Source of the DNA: Aromatoleum sp.
Lineage (GTDB): Bacteria; Pseudomonadota; Gammaproteobacteria; Burkholderiales; Casimicrobiaceae
Direction: 5' to 3'
Length of the DNA: 5,789 bases
Assembly: GCA_010365205.1 (NCBI GenBank)
Contig: JAAFGU010000166.1
Location: forward strand, 1-5,789
Both the position numbers and the translations under genes were made by a program. The stretch's first letter is position 1. Every line of letters begins with the position of its first letter. Below the pieces are notes generated by a model, which was given only the letters and a program-made list of their open reading frames with translations, had not been told where the DNA came from and searched no databases. Below are positions 1 to 5,682 of the stretch, piece by piece.

Positions 1-771
1 ATCGGGGGACCGGTGCTCGGCGGCCTGATCTACGCGGCCGGTCCGGCGTACGCGTACGGCAGCAGCGCCGCCCTGTTCGTCGTCGCGGCGGTGCTGGTCG
101 GCCTGATGCGCGGCGGCCAAAAACCGGGCGCTCGCGAACCGGCGACGATGGCGTCCGTGTTCGCGGGGATGACATTCATACGCAGCCGGCCGACGCTTCT
201 TGGCGCCATTTTGCTCGACCTGTTCGCGGTCCTGCTGGGTGGCGCCACGGCATTGCTGCCGATTTTCGCGCGCGACATCCTGCACACCGGTCCATGGGGT
301 CTGGGGCTCCTGCGCGCATCGACGGCCATCGGCGCGCTGACGATGGCCGTGTACCTCGCGCACCATCCTCTGCGCGGTCGGGCGGGGCGCAAGATGTTCG
401 CGGCCGTCGCCGTGTTCGGATTGGCGACGATCGTCTTCGGGGTGTCCACGTGGTTCCCGCTTTCGTCAGTCGCATTGATGGTGCTCGGCGCGTCCGACAT
501 GATCAGCGTGGTGATCCGACAGACGCTGGTTCAGATCGGAACGCCGGACCCGATGCGCGGTCGGGTCAGCGCCGTCAACTCGGTGTTCATCGGCACGTCG
601 AACCAGCTCGGAGAATTCGAATCCGGCGTGACCGCGGCGCTGTTCGGCACCGTCGCATCGGTCGTGATCGGCGGCCTCGGCACCGTTGCCATCGTGCTGC
701 TCTGGCGGCGCCTGTTCCCCACGCTGCTGCATGTCGACCGCCTCGACGAATCGCATCCGGCGCCGGACTGA
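1..771 (+). CDS. MFS transporter, EntS-like exporter family (3' part, 5' end outside window)
   Basis: This is the C-terminal 256 residues of a major facilitator superfamily transporter. The frame is open from base 1 and the visible product begins IGGPVLGGLIY, which resembles the end of the N-terminal half (GPxxGGxxY motif) of the MFS_3/EntS-like drug or siderophore exporters, so the true start lies upstream of the window. A cytoplasmic loop (about residues 37-60) is followed by several hydrophobic spans. The segment FIRSRPTLLGAILLDLF and the later PDPMRGRVSAVNSVFIGTSN are typical of this family, the latter containing the conserved RGRV loop. The protein should sit in the inner membrane and export a small molecule by proton antiport; the substrate cannot be read from the sequence. 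The tail after the last span is short and charged (HVDRLDESHPAPD). The next permease gene starts 4 bases after the TGA, so the two are probably co-transcribed. Family is confident; substrate is unknown. Confidence 0.9.
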   Translation: MGGPVLGGLIYAAGPAYAYGSSAALFVVAAVLVGLMRGGQKPGAREPATMASVFAGMTFIRSRPTLLGAILLDLFAVLLGGATALLPIFARDILHTGPWGLGLLRASTAIGALTMAVYLAHHPLRGRAGRKMFAAVAVFGLATIVFGVSTWFPLSSVALMVLGASDMISVVIRQTLVQIGTPDPMRGRVSAVNSVFIGTSNQLGEFESGVTAALFGTVASVVIGGLGTVAIVLLWRRLFPTLLHVDRLDESHPAPD

Positions 772-775
772 TCCC

Positions 776-1723
776 ATGGATATCTTCTGGCACCTGCTAT
801 CGCTGACGGCGCCGCTCTTTCTGCTGGTCGCGATCGGCTACGCACTGACGGGCTGGGGCCGCTGGCCAAAGTCGGCGTCCGACGCGCTGACGCAGTTCGT
901 GTTCTCCGTCGCCATCCCGGCGCTGCTGTTCCGGCTGATGAGCGATTTCTCGCGGATGCCGCCGGTCGACCCAACGCTGCTCATCGCGTACTTCGGCGGC
1001 TGCGTCCTCGTATTCGTGCTCGGACGCGCGATCTCGTACGCGGTGTTCCGGCGCGACGGCGCGGCGCAGTCGGTGTTCGCCCTGGGCGGGATGTTCGCCA
1101 ACACCGTGCTGCTGGGCATCCCGATGGCGAAGATCACGCTCGGTGACGCCTCGATCCCCGCCGTATCGCTGGTCGTGGTCTTCAATTCCCTCCTGCTATG
1201 GACGCTGGTGACGCTGTCCGTCGAATGGGCGCGCCATGGCGCCTGGTCGTGGGCGGGCTTCCGCGGGACGGCATGGGGCGTTCTGAAGAATCCGGTGGTC
1301 GCGAGCATTCTCGCGGGAACCGCATTCAGTTTTACCGGTGTACCGCTGCCGGACATGCTCGACCAAACGCTGTTGCTGATGAGCCAGGCGGCGGTGCCGC
1401 TGTCGCTGATCGCGCTCGGCATGGGACTCGCCGAGTACGGCACCCGCGAGGGCTGGCAGGAGAGCGTCGCGATCACGGCGCTGAAGCTCGTCGCCCAACC
1501 CGCCGTCGTCTGGCTGCTGGCGCGGGTGTTGCGGTTGCCGCTCCTCGAGACGCAGGCGGTCGTGTTGCTCGCGGCAATGCCCGTCGGGGCGAACGTCTAC
1601 CTGATGTCGCGCCAGTTCGCGACGATGCAGGGTCCCGTCGCTTCGAGCCTCGTGCTGTCGACGGCACTCGCGGCGGTGACGACTCCGCTGATCCTGGCGC
1701 TCGTTGCGGCGGTGACGACGTGA
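776..1723 (+). CDS. AEC (auxin efflux carrier) family permease
   Basis: A 315-residue, highly hydrophobic protein of the auxin efflux carrier family (Mem_trans), bacterial members of which are inner-membrane carriers often linked to malonate, malate or other organic anions. Family-typical stretches are ANTVLLGIP (about 108-116), KNPVVASILAG (171-181), AAVPLSLIALGMGL (205-218) and AAMPVGANVYLMSRQF (about 267-281). About ten membrane segments in two halves fit the usual fold and length. I chose the ATG at 776 (MDIFWHLLSLTAP) because it leads straight into the first membrane span; an in-frame start 90 bases upstream would add a Cys/Arg-rich stretch encoded within the MFS gene. There is no clear Shine-Dalgarno, but the MFS stop is only 4 bases away, so translational coupling is likely. 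The substrate cannot be assigned. Confidence 0.9.
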   Translation: MDIFWHLLSLTAPLFLLVAIGYALTGWGRWPKSASDALTQFVFSVAIPALLFRLMSDFSRMPPVDPTLLIAYFGGCVLVFVLGRAISYAVFRRDGAAQSVFALGGMFANTVLLGIPMAKITLGDASIPAVSLVVVFNSLLLWTLVTLSVEWARHGAWSWAGFRGTAWGVLKNPVVASILAGTAFSFTGVPLPDMLDQTLLLMSQAAVPLSLIALGMGLAEYGTREGWQESVAITALKLVAQPAVVWLLARVLRLPLLETQAVVLLAAMPVGANVYLMSRQFATMQGPVASSLVLSTALAAVTTPLILALVAAVTT

Positions 1724-1735
1724 AATCGTATGGAG

Positions 1736-1752
1736 CCGGCCCCCGCGGCCGG
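1736..1752 (+). terminator. GC-only hairpin in the permease-yaeQ gap, possible attenuator or weak terminator
   Basis: CCGGCC, a 5-base loop CCCGC, then GGCCGG form a perfect 6-bp all-G/C stem starting 13 bases after the permease stop. No T-run follows, so it is not a standard intrinsic terminator. It could act as a 3' end stabiliser or a Rho-assisted stop, or be chance in GC-rich DNA. The 3' arm runs into GGAGGG (1751-1756), but that lies about 31 bases from the yaeQ start and is too distant to be its ribosome binding site. Confidence 0.3.
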
Positions 1753-1787
1753 AGGGTCTCGCTACGCCCCCTGACCGACATCGCGCC

Positions 1788-2330
1788 ATGGCGCTGAAAT
1801 CGACCGTGTTCAAGGCCGACCTGCGGGTCGCCGACATGGATCGCAACTACTACGGAGACCACGCGTTGACGATCGCGCGGCACCCGTCGGAAACCGACGA
1901 AAGAATGCTGGTGCGCCTGCTCGCCTTCGCGCTCAATGCCGGGAACGCGCTGATGTTCGGCCGCGGTCTTTCGGCCGACGACGAGCCCGCACTCTGGCAC
2001 AAGGACCTTACCGGCGTCATCGAGACCTGGATCGACGTCGGCCTGCCTGACGAAAAGCTCGTCCGCAAGGCCTGCGGGCGCGCGCGGCGCGTGATCGTCT
2101 ATACGTACGGAAGCGGAGCCTCGCTGTGGTGGAACAAGCTGCGCGCGGGCCTCGACCGGCTCGACGCGCTGGCGGTCGTCAACGTCCCGATCGCCGCGAG
2201 CCAGGCGCTGGCAAAACTCGCGCATCGATCGATGGTGCTTCAGTTCACGATCCAGGACGGGCACGTCTGGGTTTCCGGCGGCGAGCACACGATCGAAGTC
2301 CAGCCGGTGACGCTCAAAGCACCCGCGTAG
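1788..2330 (+). CDS. yaeQ: YaeQ family protein
   Basis: A 180-residue protein matching E. coli YaeQ (about 181 residues) along its whole length. Conserved blocks are the N-terminal MALKSTVFKADLRVADMDRN, RHPSETDERM (31-40), GLSADDEP (60-67), WIDVGLPDEK (81-90), the WW pair near 114-115, and TIQDGHVWVS (154-163). YaeQ is a soluble cytoplasmic protein whose fold is a variant of the PD-(D/E)xK nuclease superfamily. The E. coli gene was found as a multicopy suppressor of rfaH loss, but its biochemical role remains unsettled, so no reaction is claimed here. The start is fixed by the conserved MALK N-terminus. No Shine-Dalgarno is visible in the 20 bases before the ATG, unlike the genes to the right. 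It lies 64 bases after the permease on the same strand, so it may be read from the same transcript if the hairpin between them is permissive. Confidence 0.95.
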   Translation: MALKSTVFKADLRVADMDRNYYGDHALTIARHPSETDERMLVRLLAFALNAGNALMFGRGLSADDEPALWHKDLTGVIETWIDVGLPDEKLVRKACGRARRVIVYTYGSGASLWWNKLRAGLDRLDALAVVNVPIAASQALAKLAHRSMVLQFTIQDGHVWVSGGEHTIEVQPVTLKAPA

Positions 2331-2573
2331 GCGGCCAAAATGCAAAGGACTCTGGACCAAACGCCGGTTCTGCGGCAAATTCCGTGCGTTGGCGACGCGG
2401 GCGCCACGCCGGCAACGCCGCGACCGGCGGCATTGCGGCAACCGCGCGGTCCGTCGGAGCCGTGGTACGGTAAGGTCGAGCAACGCAGCATGGCGGACCT
2501 CAGTGCACAATGAGCCGCCGCGAACTGTCGAGAATTTCTGACTCACCACACTGTCACCTGCACGGAGGATTTC
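2331..2573. other. Spacer between yaeQ and the small-ORF/glycosyltransferase cassette
   Basis: I see no convincing gene in these 243 bases. Open frames here lack a recognisable product and a ribosome binding site. The stretch around 2370-2450 is a G/C-rich patchwork of CGGCAA-like words with a weak 5-bp hairpin (GCCGC at 2417-2421, GCGGC at 2427-2431) and no T-run. From about 2500 the composition becomes less GC-rich before the GGAGGA ribosome binding site. A promoter for the cassette is expected here, but I found no -10/-35 pair good enough to call. Confidence 0.5.
2564..2569 (+). promoter_or_regulatory. Strong ribosome binding site for the 48-residue small ORF
   Basis: GGAGGA lies 4 bases before the ATG at 2574. 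It is the best Shine-Dalgarno in the window and the main reason for accepting the small ORF as a gene rather than extending the glycosyltransferase upstream. Confidence 0.7.
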
Positions 2574-2720
2574 ATGACCAAAGTCAAAGGCGGCACACCG
2601 TATCCGAACCCGAAAGGGCATACAGGACCGAAGACGCAGTTTCCACAGGCGAAACGCCCGCCGCAGACCATCGTTCCGCGCGTGGTCGCAAGGACGAAAG
2701 CCAGCCCCAAGGGGCGATGA
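2574..2720 (+). CDS. Small basic, proline-rich protein of unknown function (48 residues)
   Basis: This short frame starts MTKVKGGTPYPNPKGHTGPK and ends ASPKGR. By hand count it has 7 Lys, 4 Arg, no Asp or Glu, and 9 Pro, giving a charge near +11. No membrane span, signal peptide or Cys is present, and the chain is probably disordered or nucleic-acid/polyanion binding; that is inference from composition. It is supported by a strong Shine-Dalgarno at the right spacing and by its stop codon overlapping the glycosyltransferase start (ATGA at 2717-2720), the usual arrangement of translationally coupled genes. Its GC content is about 61% by hand count (57 A/T in 147), apparently lower than the flanking genes. 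I do not recognise the family. It could also be a translated leader whose main job is coupling, but amino-acid composition this skewed argues for a real product. Confidence 0.6.
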   Translation: MTKVKGGTPYPNPKGHTGPKTQFPQAKRPPQTIVPRVVARTKASPKGR

Positions 2721-3595
2721 ACCGCCGCATCGCGTTGCTGCTGCCGAGCCGGCGGCGCCCGCAAAGCCTGCGCCGCGCCGTCGATTCGATCGGCGCAACA
2801 GCCACCCGGCCCGACGACGTCGTCGTCGTGATCGGCATCGACGACGATGACGACGAGACCCTCGAACTCGCGGCGCAGTACCAACCACGCATACCGGTCC
2901 TGTGGTCGCGCGGGCCGCGCGAACTGACCCTCGGCCGTCTGTGGAACCGACTCGCCGCCGCCGACCATGGTTGCGACGTGCTGGCGATGGCGTCCGACGA
3001 CTACGTGATGGCCACGCCGGATTGGGACGAAAACTACCGGCGAGCGGCGGCGATCATGCCGGCCGGTTACGGCACCGCCTGGCCCGTCGACGGCATGATC
3101 CGCAACGCCAATTTCTGCACCGCGCCGGTGATCACGCGCCGGATGATGGACCGCATGGGATTCTTCGTGCCGCCGTGGTTTCCATTCTGGTTTCACGACA
3201 CCTGGCTCGAAGAGATGGGCGCGTTCGTCGCCTGCCGGCTGCCGCTCGCCTCGCGCATCGACGCGCCCGACGGCCGCGGCGCGACGCAGAACATGCGCGA
3301 CCTCGCGTTCTGGGCCACCTTGTTCGAGGCAACCCGGCACCTGCGGATGAACCTTGCGACGCAGATGATCGACGAGATGTACACGGACCACCAGCAGCTG
3401 CAGGTCAGCCTCAAGTTCAGCATGCAGGGCGTGGCGATGTTCTATGCGCAGCGCAACGCGCCGCACGTCGATCCGCGGCACGCAGCGATGGTCGAGCAGC
3501 AACAGCGGACGGCGAGCGAGCCCGGTGAGCGGTATTTCGCCGCCCGGCGCGAGGCCGAGGCGTTTCTGCAGTCGCTCGAAGGAGCGCCGGCGTGA
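2717..3595 (+). CDS. Glycosyltransferase-like protein (GT-A fold, GT2-like)
   Basis: A 292-residue soluble protein that looks like a nucleotide-sugar glycosyltransferase of the GT-A type. The N-terminus MNRRIALLLPSRRRPQSLRRAVDSI is the usual first strand and helix of these enzymes (LLLPSRxRP), followed by VVVVIGIDDDDDE (35-47). The acidic turn MASDDYVMATPDWDENY (91-107) has D94-D95 where the metal- and nucleotide-sugar-binding DxD site is expected. FWFHDTWLEEMGA (157-169) may carry the acceptor-side HD motif. No membrane segment is seen. I chose the ATG at 2717 because the GT fold begins directly there; an in-frame ATG at 2510 would add 69 residues, most of which overlap the better-supported small ORF in another frame. 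It overlaps the small ORF (ATGA) and the epimerase (GTGA), so all three are probably translated together. Its donor is likely the GDP-sugar made by the neighbour; the acceptor is unknown. Polysaccharide, LPS or phage-type glycosylation are all possible. Confidence 0.75.
   Translation: MNRRIALLLPSRRRPQSLRRAVDSIGATATRPDDVVVVIGIDDDDDETLELAAQYQPRIPVLWSRGPRELTLGRLWNRLAAADHGCDVLAMASDDYVMATPDWDENYRRAAAIMPAGYGTAWPVDGMIRNANFCTAPVITRRMMDRMGFFVPPWFPFWFHDTWLEEMGAFVACRLPLASRIDAPDGRGATQNMRDLAFWATLFEATRHLRMNLATQMIDEMYTDHQQLQVSLKFSMQGVAMFYAQRNAPHVDPRHAAMVEQQQRTASEPGERYFAARREAEAFLQSLEGAPA
3578..3584 (+). promoter_or_regulatory. Ribosome binding site of the epimerase gene
   Basis: GAAGGAG ends 7 bases before the GTG at 3592 and lies inside the last codons of the glycosyltransferase. 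It settles the choice of the GTG start, which overlaps the upstream TGA. Confidence 0.7.
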
Positions 3596-4560
3596 CCGCA
3601 CTTGTGGCCGGCGCCGGCGGGTTCATCGGCGGCTACCTCGTGCGGGCGCTTATCGACCGCGGATTCGCCGTGCGCGCGGTCGACAAGAAGCCTCTGGCGG
3701 AATGGCACCAGCGCCATTCCGCCGCGGACAATCGTGTGCTCGACCTCGCCGGCCTCGACGCCTGCCGCGATGCGGTGGCGGGATGCGCGCGCGTCTACAA
3801 TTTCGCCGCCGACATGGGCGGCATGGGGTTCATCGAGACCCACAAGGCCGCGTGCATGCTGTCGGTGCTGATCAACACGCACCTGCTGCTGGCGGCGCGC
3901 GACGCCGGCGTCGACCGTTACTTCTTTTCCTCCTCGGCATGCGTCTACGCCGCAGGCAAGCAGCGGCAGCCGCAGGTCACGGCGCTGGCCGAGGATGACG
4001 CGTATCCAGCGGACCCGGAGGACGGGTACGGCTGGGAAAAACTCTTCTCCGAGCGCATGTGCCGGCATTTCCGCGAGGACTACGGGCTCGCGACACGGGT
4101 CGCCCGCTACCACAACGTCTACGGACCGCTCGGCGCCTGGGACGGCGGAAGGGAGAAAGCGCCCGCCGCGATCTGCCGCAAGATCGCGCTCGCCAAGGCC
4201 AGCGGCCGGCACGAGATCGAGATCTGGGGCGACGGCGAGCAGACCCGCAGCTTCATGTACGTCGACGACTGCGTCGAGGGCACGCTGCGACTGACCGACA
4301 GTGCGGTCACCGAACCGCTCAATGTGGGGTCCGAGGAGGTCGTCACGATCAATCAGGTGGTCGACATCGTCGAGCGCATCGCGGGCATCCGTGTGCACCG
4401 GCGCTACGACCTTGCTGCACCCATGGGGGTGCGCGGCCGCAACAGCGACAACACGCGGATCCGCATGCGGCTCGACTGGGCCCCTGGCATCCGCCTCGAG
4501 GACGGCCTCGCGCGGACGTATCGCTGGATCAGCGCCCAGATCGCAGCCGCCAGCCGCTGA
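3592..4560 (+). CDS. GDP-mannose 3,5-epimerase-like NAD-dependent epimerase (extended SDR)
   Basis: A 322-residue extended short-chain dehydrogenase. GAGGFIG (7-13) is the Rossmann NAD-binding loop. AADMGGMGF (72-80), SSSACVY (113-119), DGYGWEK (144-150), RYHNVYGPLGAWDGGREKAPAA (about 172-193), IWGDGEQTRSF (211-221) and GVRGRNSDN (279-287) follow the plant GDP-mannose 3,5-epimerase (GME, EC 5.1.3.18) almost word for word as I recall it. C117, Y146, K150 and K189 fall at a constant offset of 28 from Arabidopsis C145, Y174, K178 and K217, the residues tied to oxidation and acid/base epimerisation. The expected reaction is GDP-D-mannose to GDP-L-galactose, with some GDP-L-gulose. A generic sugar epimerase is the alternative, but the AADMGGMGF and GGREKAPAA blocks argue for GME. 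The GTG start overlaps the glycosyltransferase stop and has a good Shine-Dalgarno. The product probably feeds that transferase. Confidence 0.88.
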   Translation: MTALVAGAGGFIGGYLVRALIDRGFAVRAVDKKPLAEWHQRHSAADNRVLDLAGLDACRDAVAGCARVYNFAADMGGMGFIETHKAACMLSVLINTHLLLAARDAGVDRYFFSSSACVYAAGKQRQPQVTALAEDDAYPADPEDGYGWEKLFSERMCRHFREDYGLATRVARYHNVYGPLGAWDGGREKAPAAICRKIALAKASGRHEIEIWGDGEQTRSFMYVDDCVEGTLRLTDSAVTEPLNVGSEEVVTINQVVDIVERIAGIRVHRRYDLAAPMGVRGRNSDNTRIRMRLDWAPGIRLEDGLARTYRWISAQIAAASR

Positions 4561-4587
4561 CGCCGTCGGCGTTCACACCTGCAGGTG
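4560..4587. terminator. Two adjacent short palindromes at the convergent junction, possible two-way transcription end
   Basis: ACGCCG-T-CGGCGT (4560-4572) fills the 12-base gap between the epimerase and cysK stops, and CACCTGCAGGTG (4576-4587) lies in the last codons of cysK. Both are perfect dyads, but their stems are short (about 4-5 bp once a loop is allowed) and neither is followed by a T-run on either strand. A role in ending convergent transcription is only a suggestion from position. Confidence 0.25.
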
Positions 4588-5505
4588 CGCGAAGAGGACC
4601 GTCGAGAGATAGCGCTCGCCGAATGACGGAATGATCACGACGATCAGCTTGCCCTTGTTCTCCGGCCGTTTCGACTGTTCCAGCGCCGCCCACAGCGCCG
4701 CGCCGGACGAAATGCCGACCAGCAACCCTTCCTCGGTGGCGGCGCGGCGCGCGATGGCGAGCGCGTCGTCGTTCTTGACGCGCACCACCTCGTCGTAGAT
4801 CTTCGTGTTGAGGATCGCCGGCACGAAACCCGCGCCGATGCCCTGGATCGGATGCGGGCCCTTCGTGCCGCCGGAAAGCACCGGCGACGCGTCGGGTTCG
4901 ACCGCGATAATTTTAACGCCGGGCTTGCGCGCCTTGAGCACCTCGCCGACACCGGTGATCGTGCCGCCGGTGCCGATTCCCGAAACAAAGATGTCGACCT
5001 TGCCGTCGGTGTCGTTCCAGACTTCCTCGGCCGTCGTCTTTCGGTGGATTTCGGGATTCGCGGGATTCTCGAACTGCTGCGGGATGAAGTAGCGCGGATC
5101 GGCCGCGGCCAGCTCCTTGGCCTTGTTGATCGCGCCGGTCATCCCGTCGGGGCCGGGCGTCAGTATCAGCTCGGCGCCGTAGGCCTTGAGCAGCAGCCGG
5201 CGCTCCCGGCTCATCGTCTCGGGCATCACGAACGCGCACTTGATGCCGCGCGCCGCGCAGACCATCGCGAGGCCGATCCCGGTGTTGCCCGAAGTCGGCT
5301 CGAGGACGACCGTCTCCGGCTTGATCTTCCCGGCCGCATGGGCGGCATCGATCATCGACAGCCCGATCCGATCCTTGACGCTGTGCGCGGGACTGTAGAA
5401 CTCGAGCTTCGCGGCGATCGTCGCCCCGCCCCCCGCGTTGAGCGCGTTGATGCGGACGAGCGGCGTATTGCCGATGAGGTCGGTGACGCTGGCGGCGATC
5501 CGCAT
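4573..5505 (-). CDS. cysK: Cysteine synthase A (O-acetylserine sulfhydrylase)
   Basis: A 310-residue PLP enzyme of the beta family of fold type II, joining O-acetyl-L-serine and sulfide to give L-cysteine and acetate (EC 2.5.1.47) in the cytoplasm. Visible motifs are IGNTPLVRIN (11-20), the PLP Schiff-base lysine K44 in HSVKDRIG, the substrate loop TSGNTGI (71-77), the phosphate loop GIGTGGTITG (176-185), IQGIGAGF (220-227), GISSGAA (264-270) and the C-terminal PSFGERYLST (293-302). Length and the PSFGERYLSTVLF ending fit CysK better than CysM. I chose the ATG at 5505 because MRIAASVTDLIGNTPL is the normal family start and GGAG (5512-5515 on the complement) stands 6 bases upstream; the open frame continues further upstream without family similarity. 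It is tail-to-tail with the epimerase cassette and belongs functionally to sulfur assimilation, not to sugar metabolism. Confidence 0.96.
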   Translation of the reverse strand: MRIAASVTDLIGNTPLVRINALNAGGGATIAAKLEFYSPAHSVKDRIGLSMIDAAHAAGKIKPETVVLEPTSGNTGIGLAMVCAARGIKCAFVMPETMSRERRLLLKAYGAELILTPGPDGMTGAINKAKELAAADPRYFIPQQFENPANPEIHRKTTAEEVWNDTDGKVDIFVSGIGTGGTITGVGEVLKARKPGVKIIAVEPDASPVLSGGTKGPHPIQGIGAGFVPAILNTKIYDEVVRVKNDDALAIARRAATEEGLLVGISSGAALWAALEQSKRPENKGKLIVVIIPSFGERYLSTVLFAHLQV

Positions 5506-5537
5506 GGCGGGCTCCAAGGCAACGGGAAAAGTCTGCC

Positions 5538-5543
5538 AGTATA
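5538..5543 (-). promoter_or_regulatory. Candidate -10 element of the cysK promoter
   Basis: On the minus strand this reads TATACT, five of six matches to the sigma-70 -10 consensus in an otherwise GC-rich region. A start point near 5531 would leave a leader of about 26 bases with the Shine-Dalgarno inside it. The -35 position at 17-base spacing (5561-5566, reading GCACGG) is poor, which would fit a promoter that needs an activator. Confidence 0.4.
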
Positions 5544-5582
5544 GTGGCCCGCGCGGCGAGCCGTGCGAACGAATCGGCGGTC

Positions 5583-5605
5583 GGATATGCTTCGGTGGAA
5601 TATCC
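5583..5605. promoter_or_regulatory. GGATAT-N11-ATATCC dyad, candidate LysR-type regulator binding site
   Basis: A perfect 6-bp inverted repeat with 11 bases between the arms, so it contains the T-N11-A core of LysR-type boxes. It lies between divergent genes and is centred at 5594, about 63 bases upstream of the predicted cysK start point, where such regulators normally bind. CysB, the sulfur regulator, is of this family, but the actual binder is not shown by the sequence. Confidence 0.35.
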
Positions 5606-5682
5606 CTCGCCCGCGCCGGCGCGGTGCAGCCCGCGCTGCCCGCGTGCCGGGAAACGTACCTCCGCCCGTTGCAGGAAGCTCC

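Noticed and set aside
2417..2431. Possible terminator hairpin after yaeQ
   Set aside because: The stem is only 5 bp, no T-run follows, and it lies almost 90 bases after the stop in a generally self-complementary GC-rich stretch.
2510..2716. N-terminal extension of the glycosyltransferase from the ATG at 2510
   Set aside because: There is no ribosome binding site at 2510, the added residues show no GT features, and most of the stretch is better explained by the small ORF in another frame with a strong ribosome binding site.
2812..2825. 14-base palindrome CGACGACGTCGTCG
   Set aside because: It arises from GAC and GTC codons for the Asp-Asp-Val-Val stretch of the glycosyltransferase and needs no regulatory explanation.
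1473..2888. Long minus-strand open frame of 471 codons across the permease, yaeQ and glycosyltransferase genes
   Set aside because: The product is Arg-rich low-complexity sequence without recognisable domains and lies antisense to three well-supported genes. It is the usual shadow frame of GC-rich DNA.
2543..3601. Minus-strand frame of 352 codons opposite the glycosyltransferase
   Set aside because: Its translation is His/Arg/Val-rich with no family motif, and it exactly mirrors the coding phase of the plus-strand gene.
3442..4398. Minus-strand frame of 318 codons opposite the epimerase
   Set aside because: It has no motifs, while the plus strand codes for a protein with full epimerase conservation.
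5583..5591. TATGCT (5586-5591) as a -10 for the rightward gene at 5683
   Set aside because: There is no acceptable -35 at the right spacing and the bases belong to the dyad described for the divergent region.
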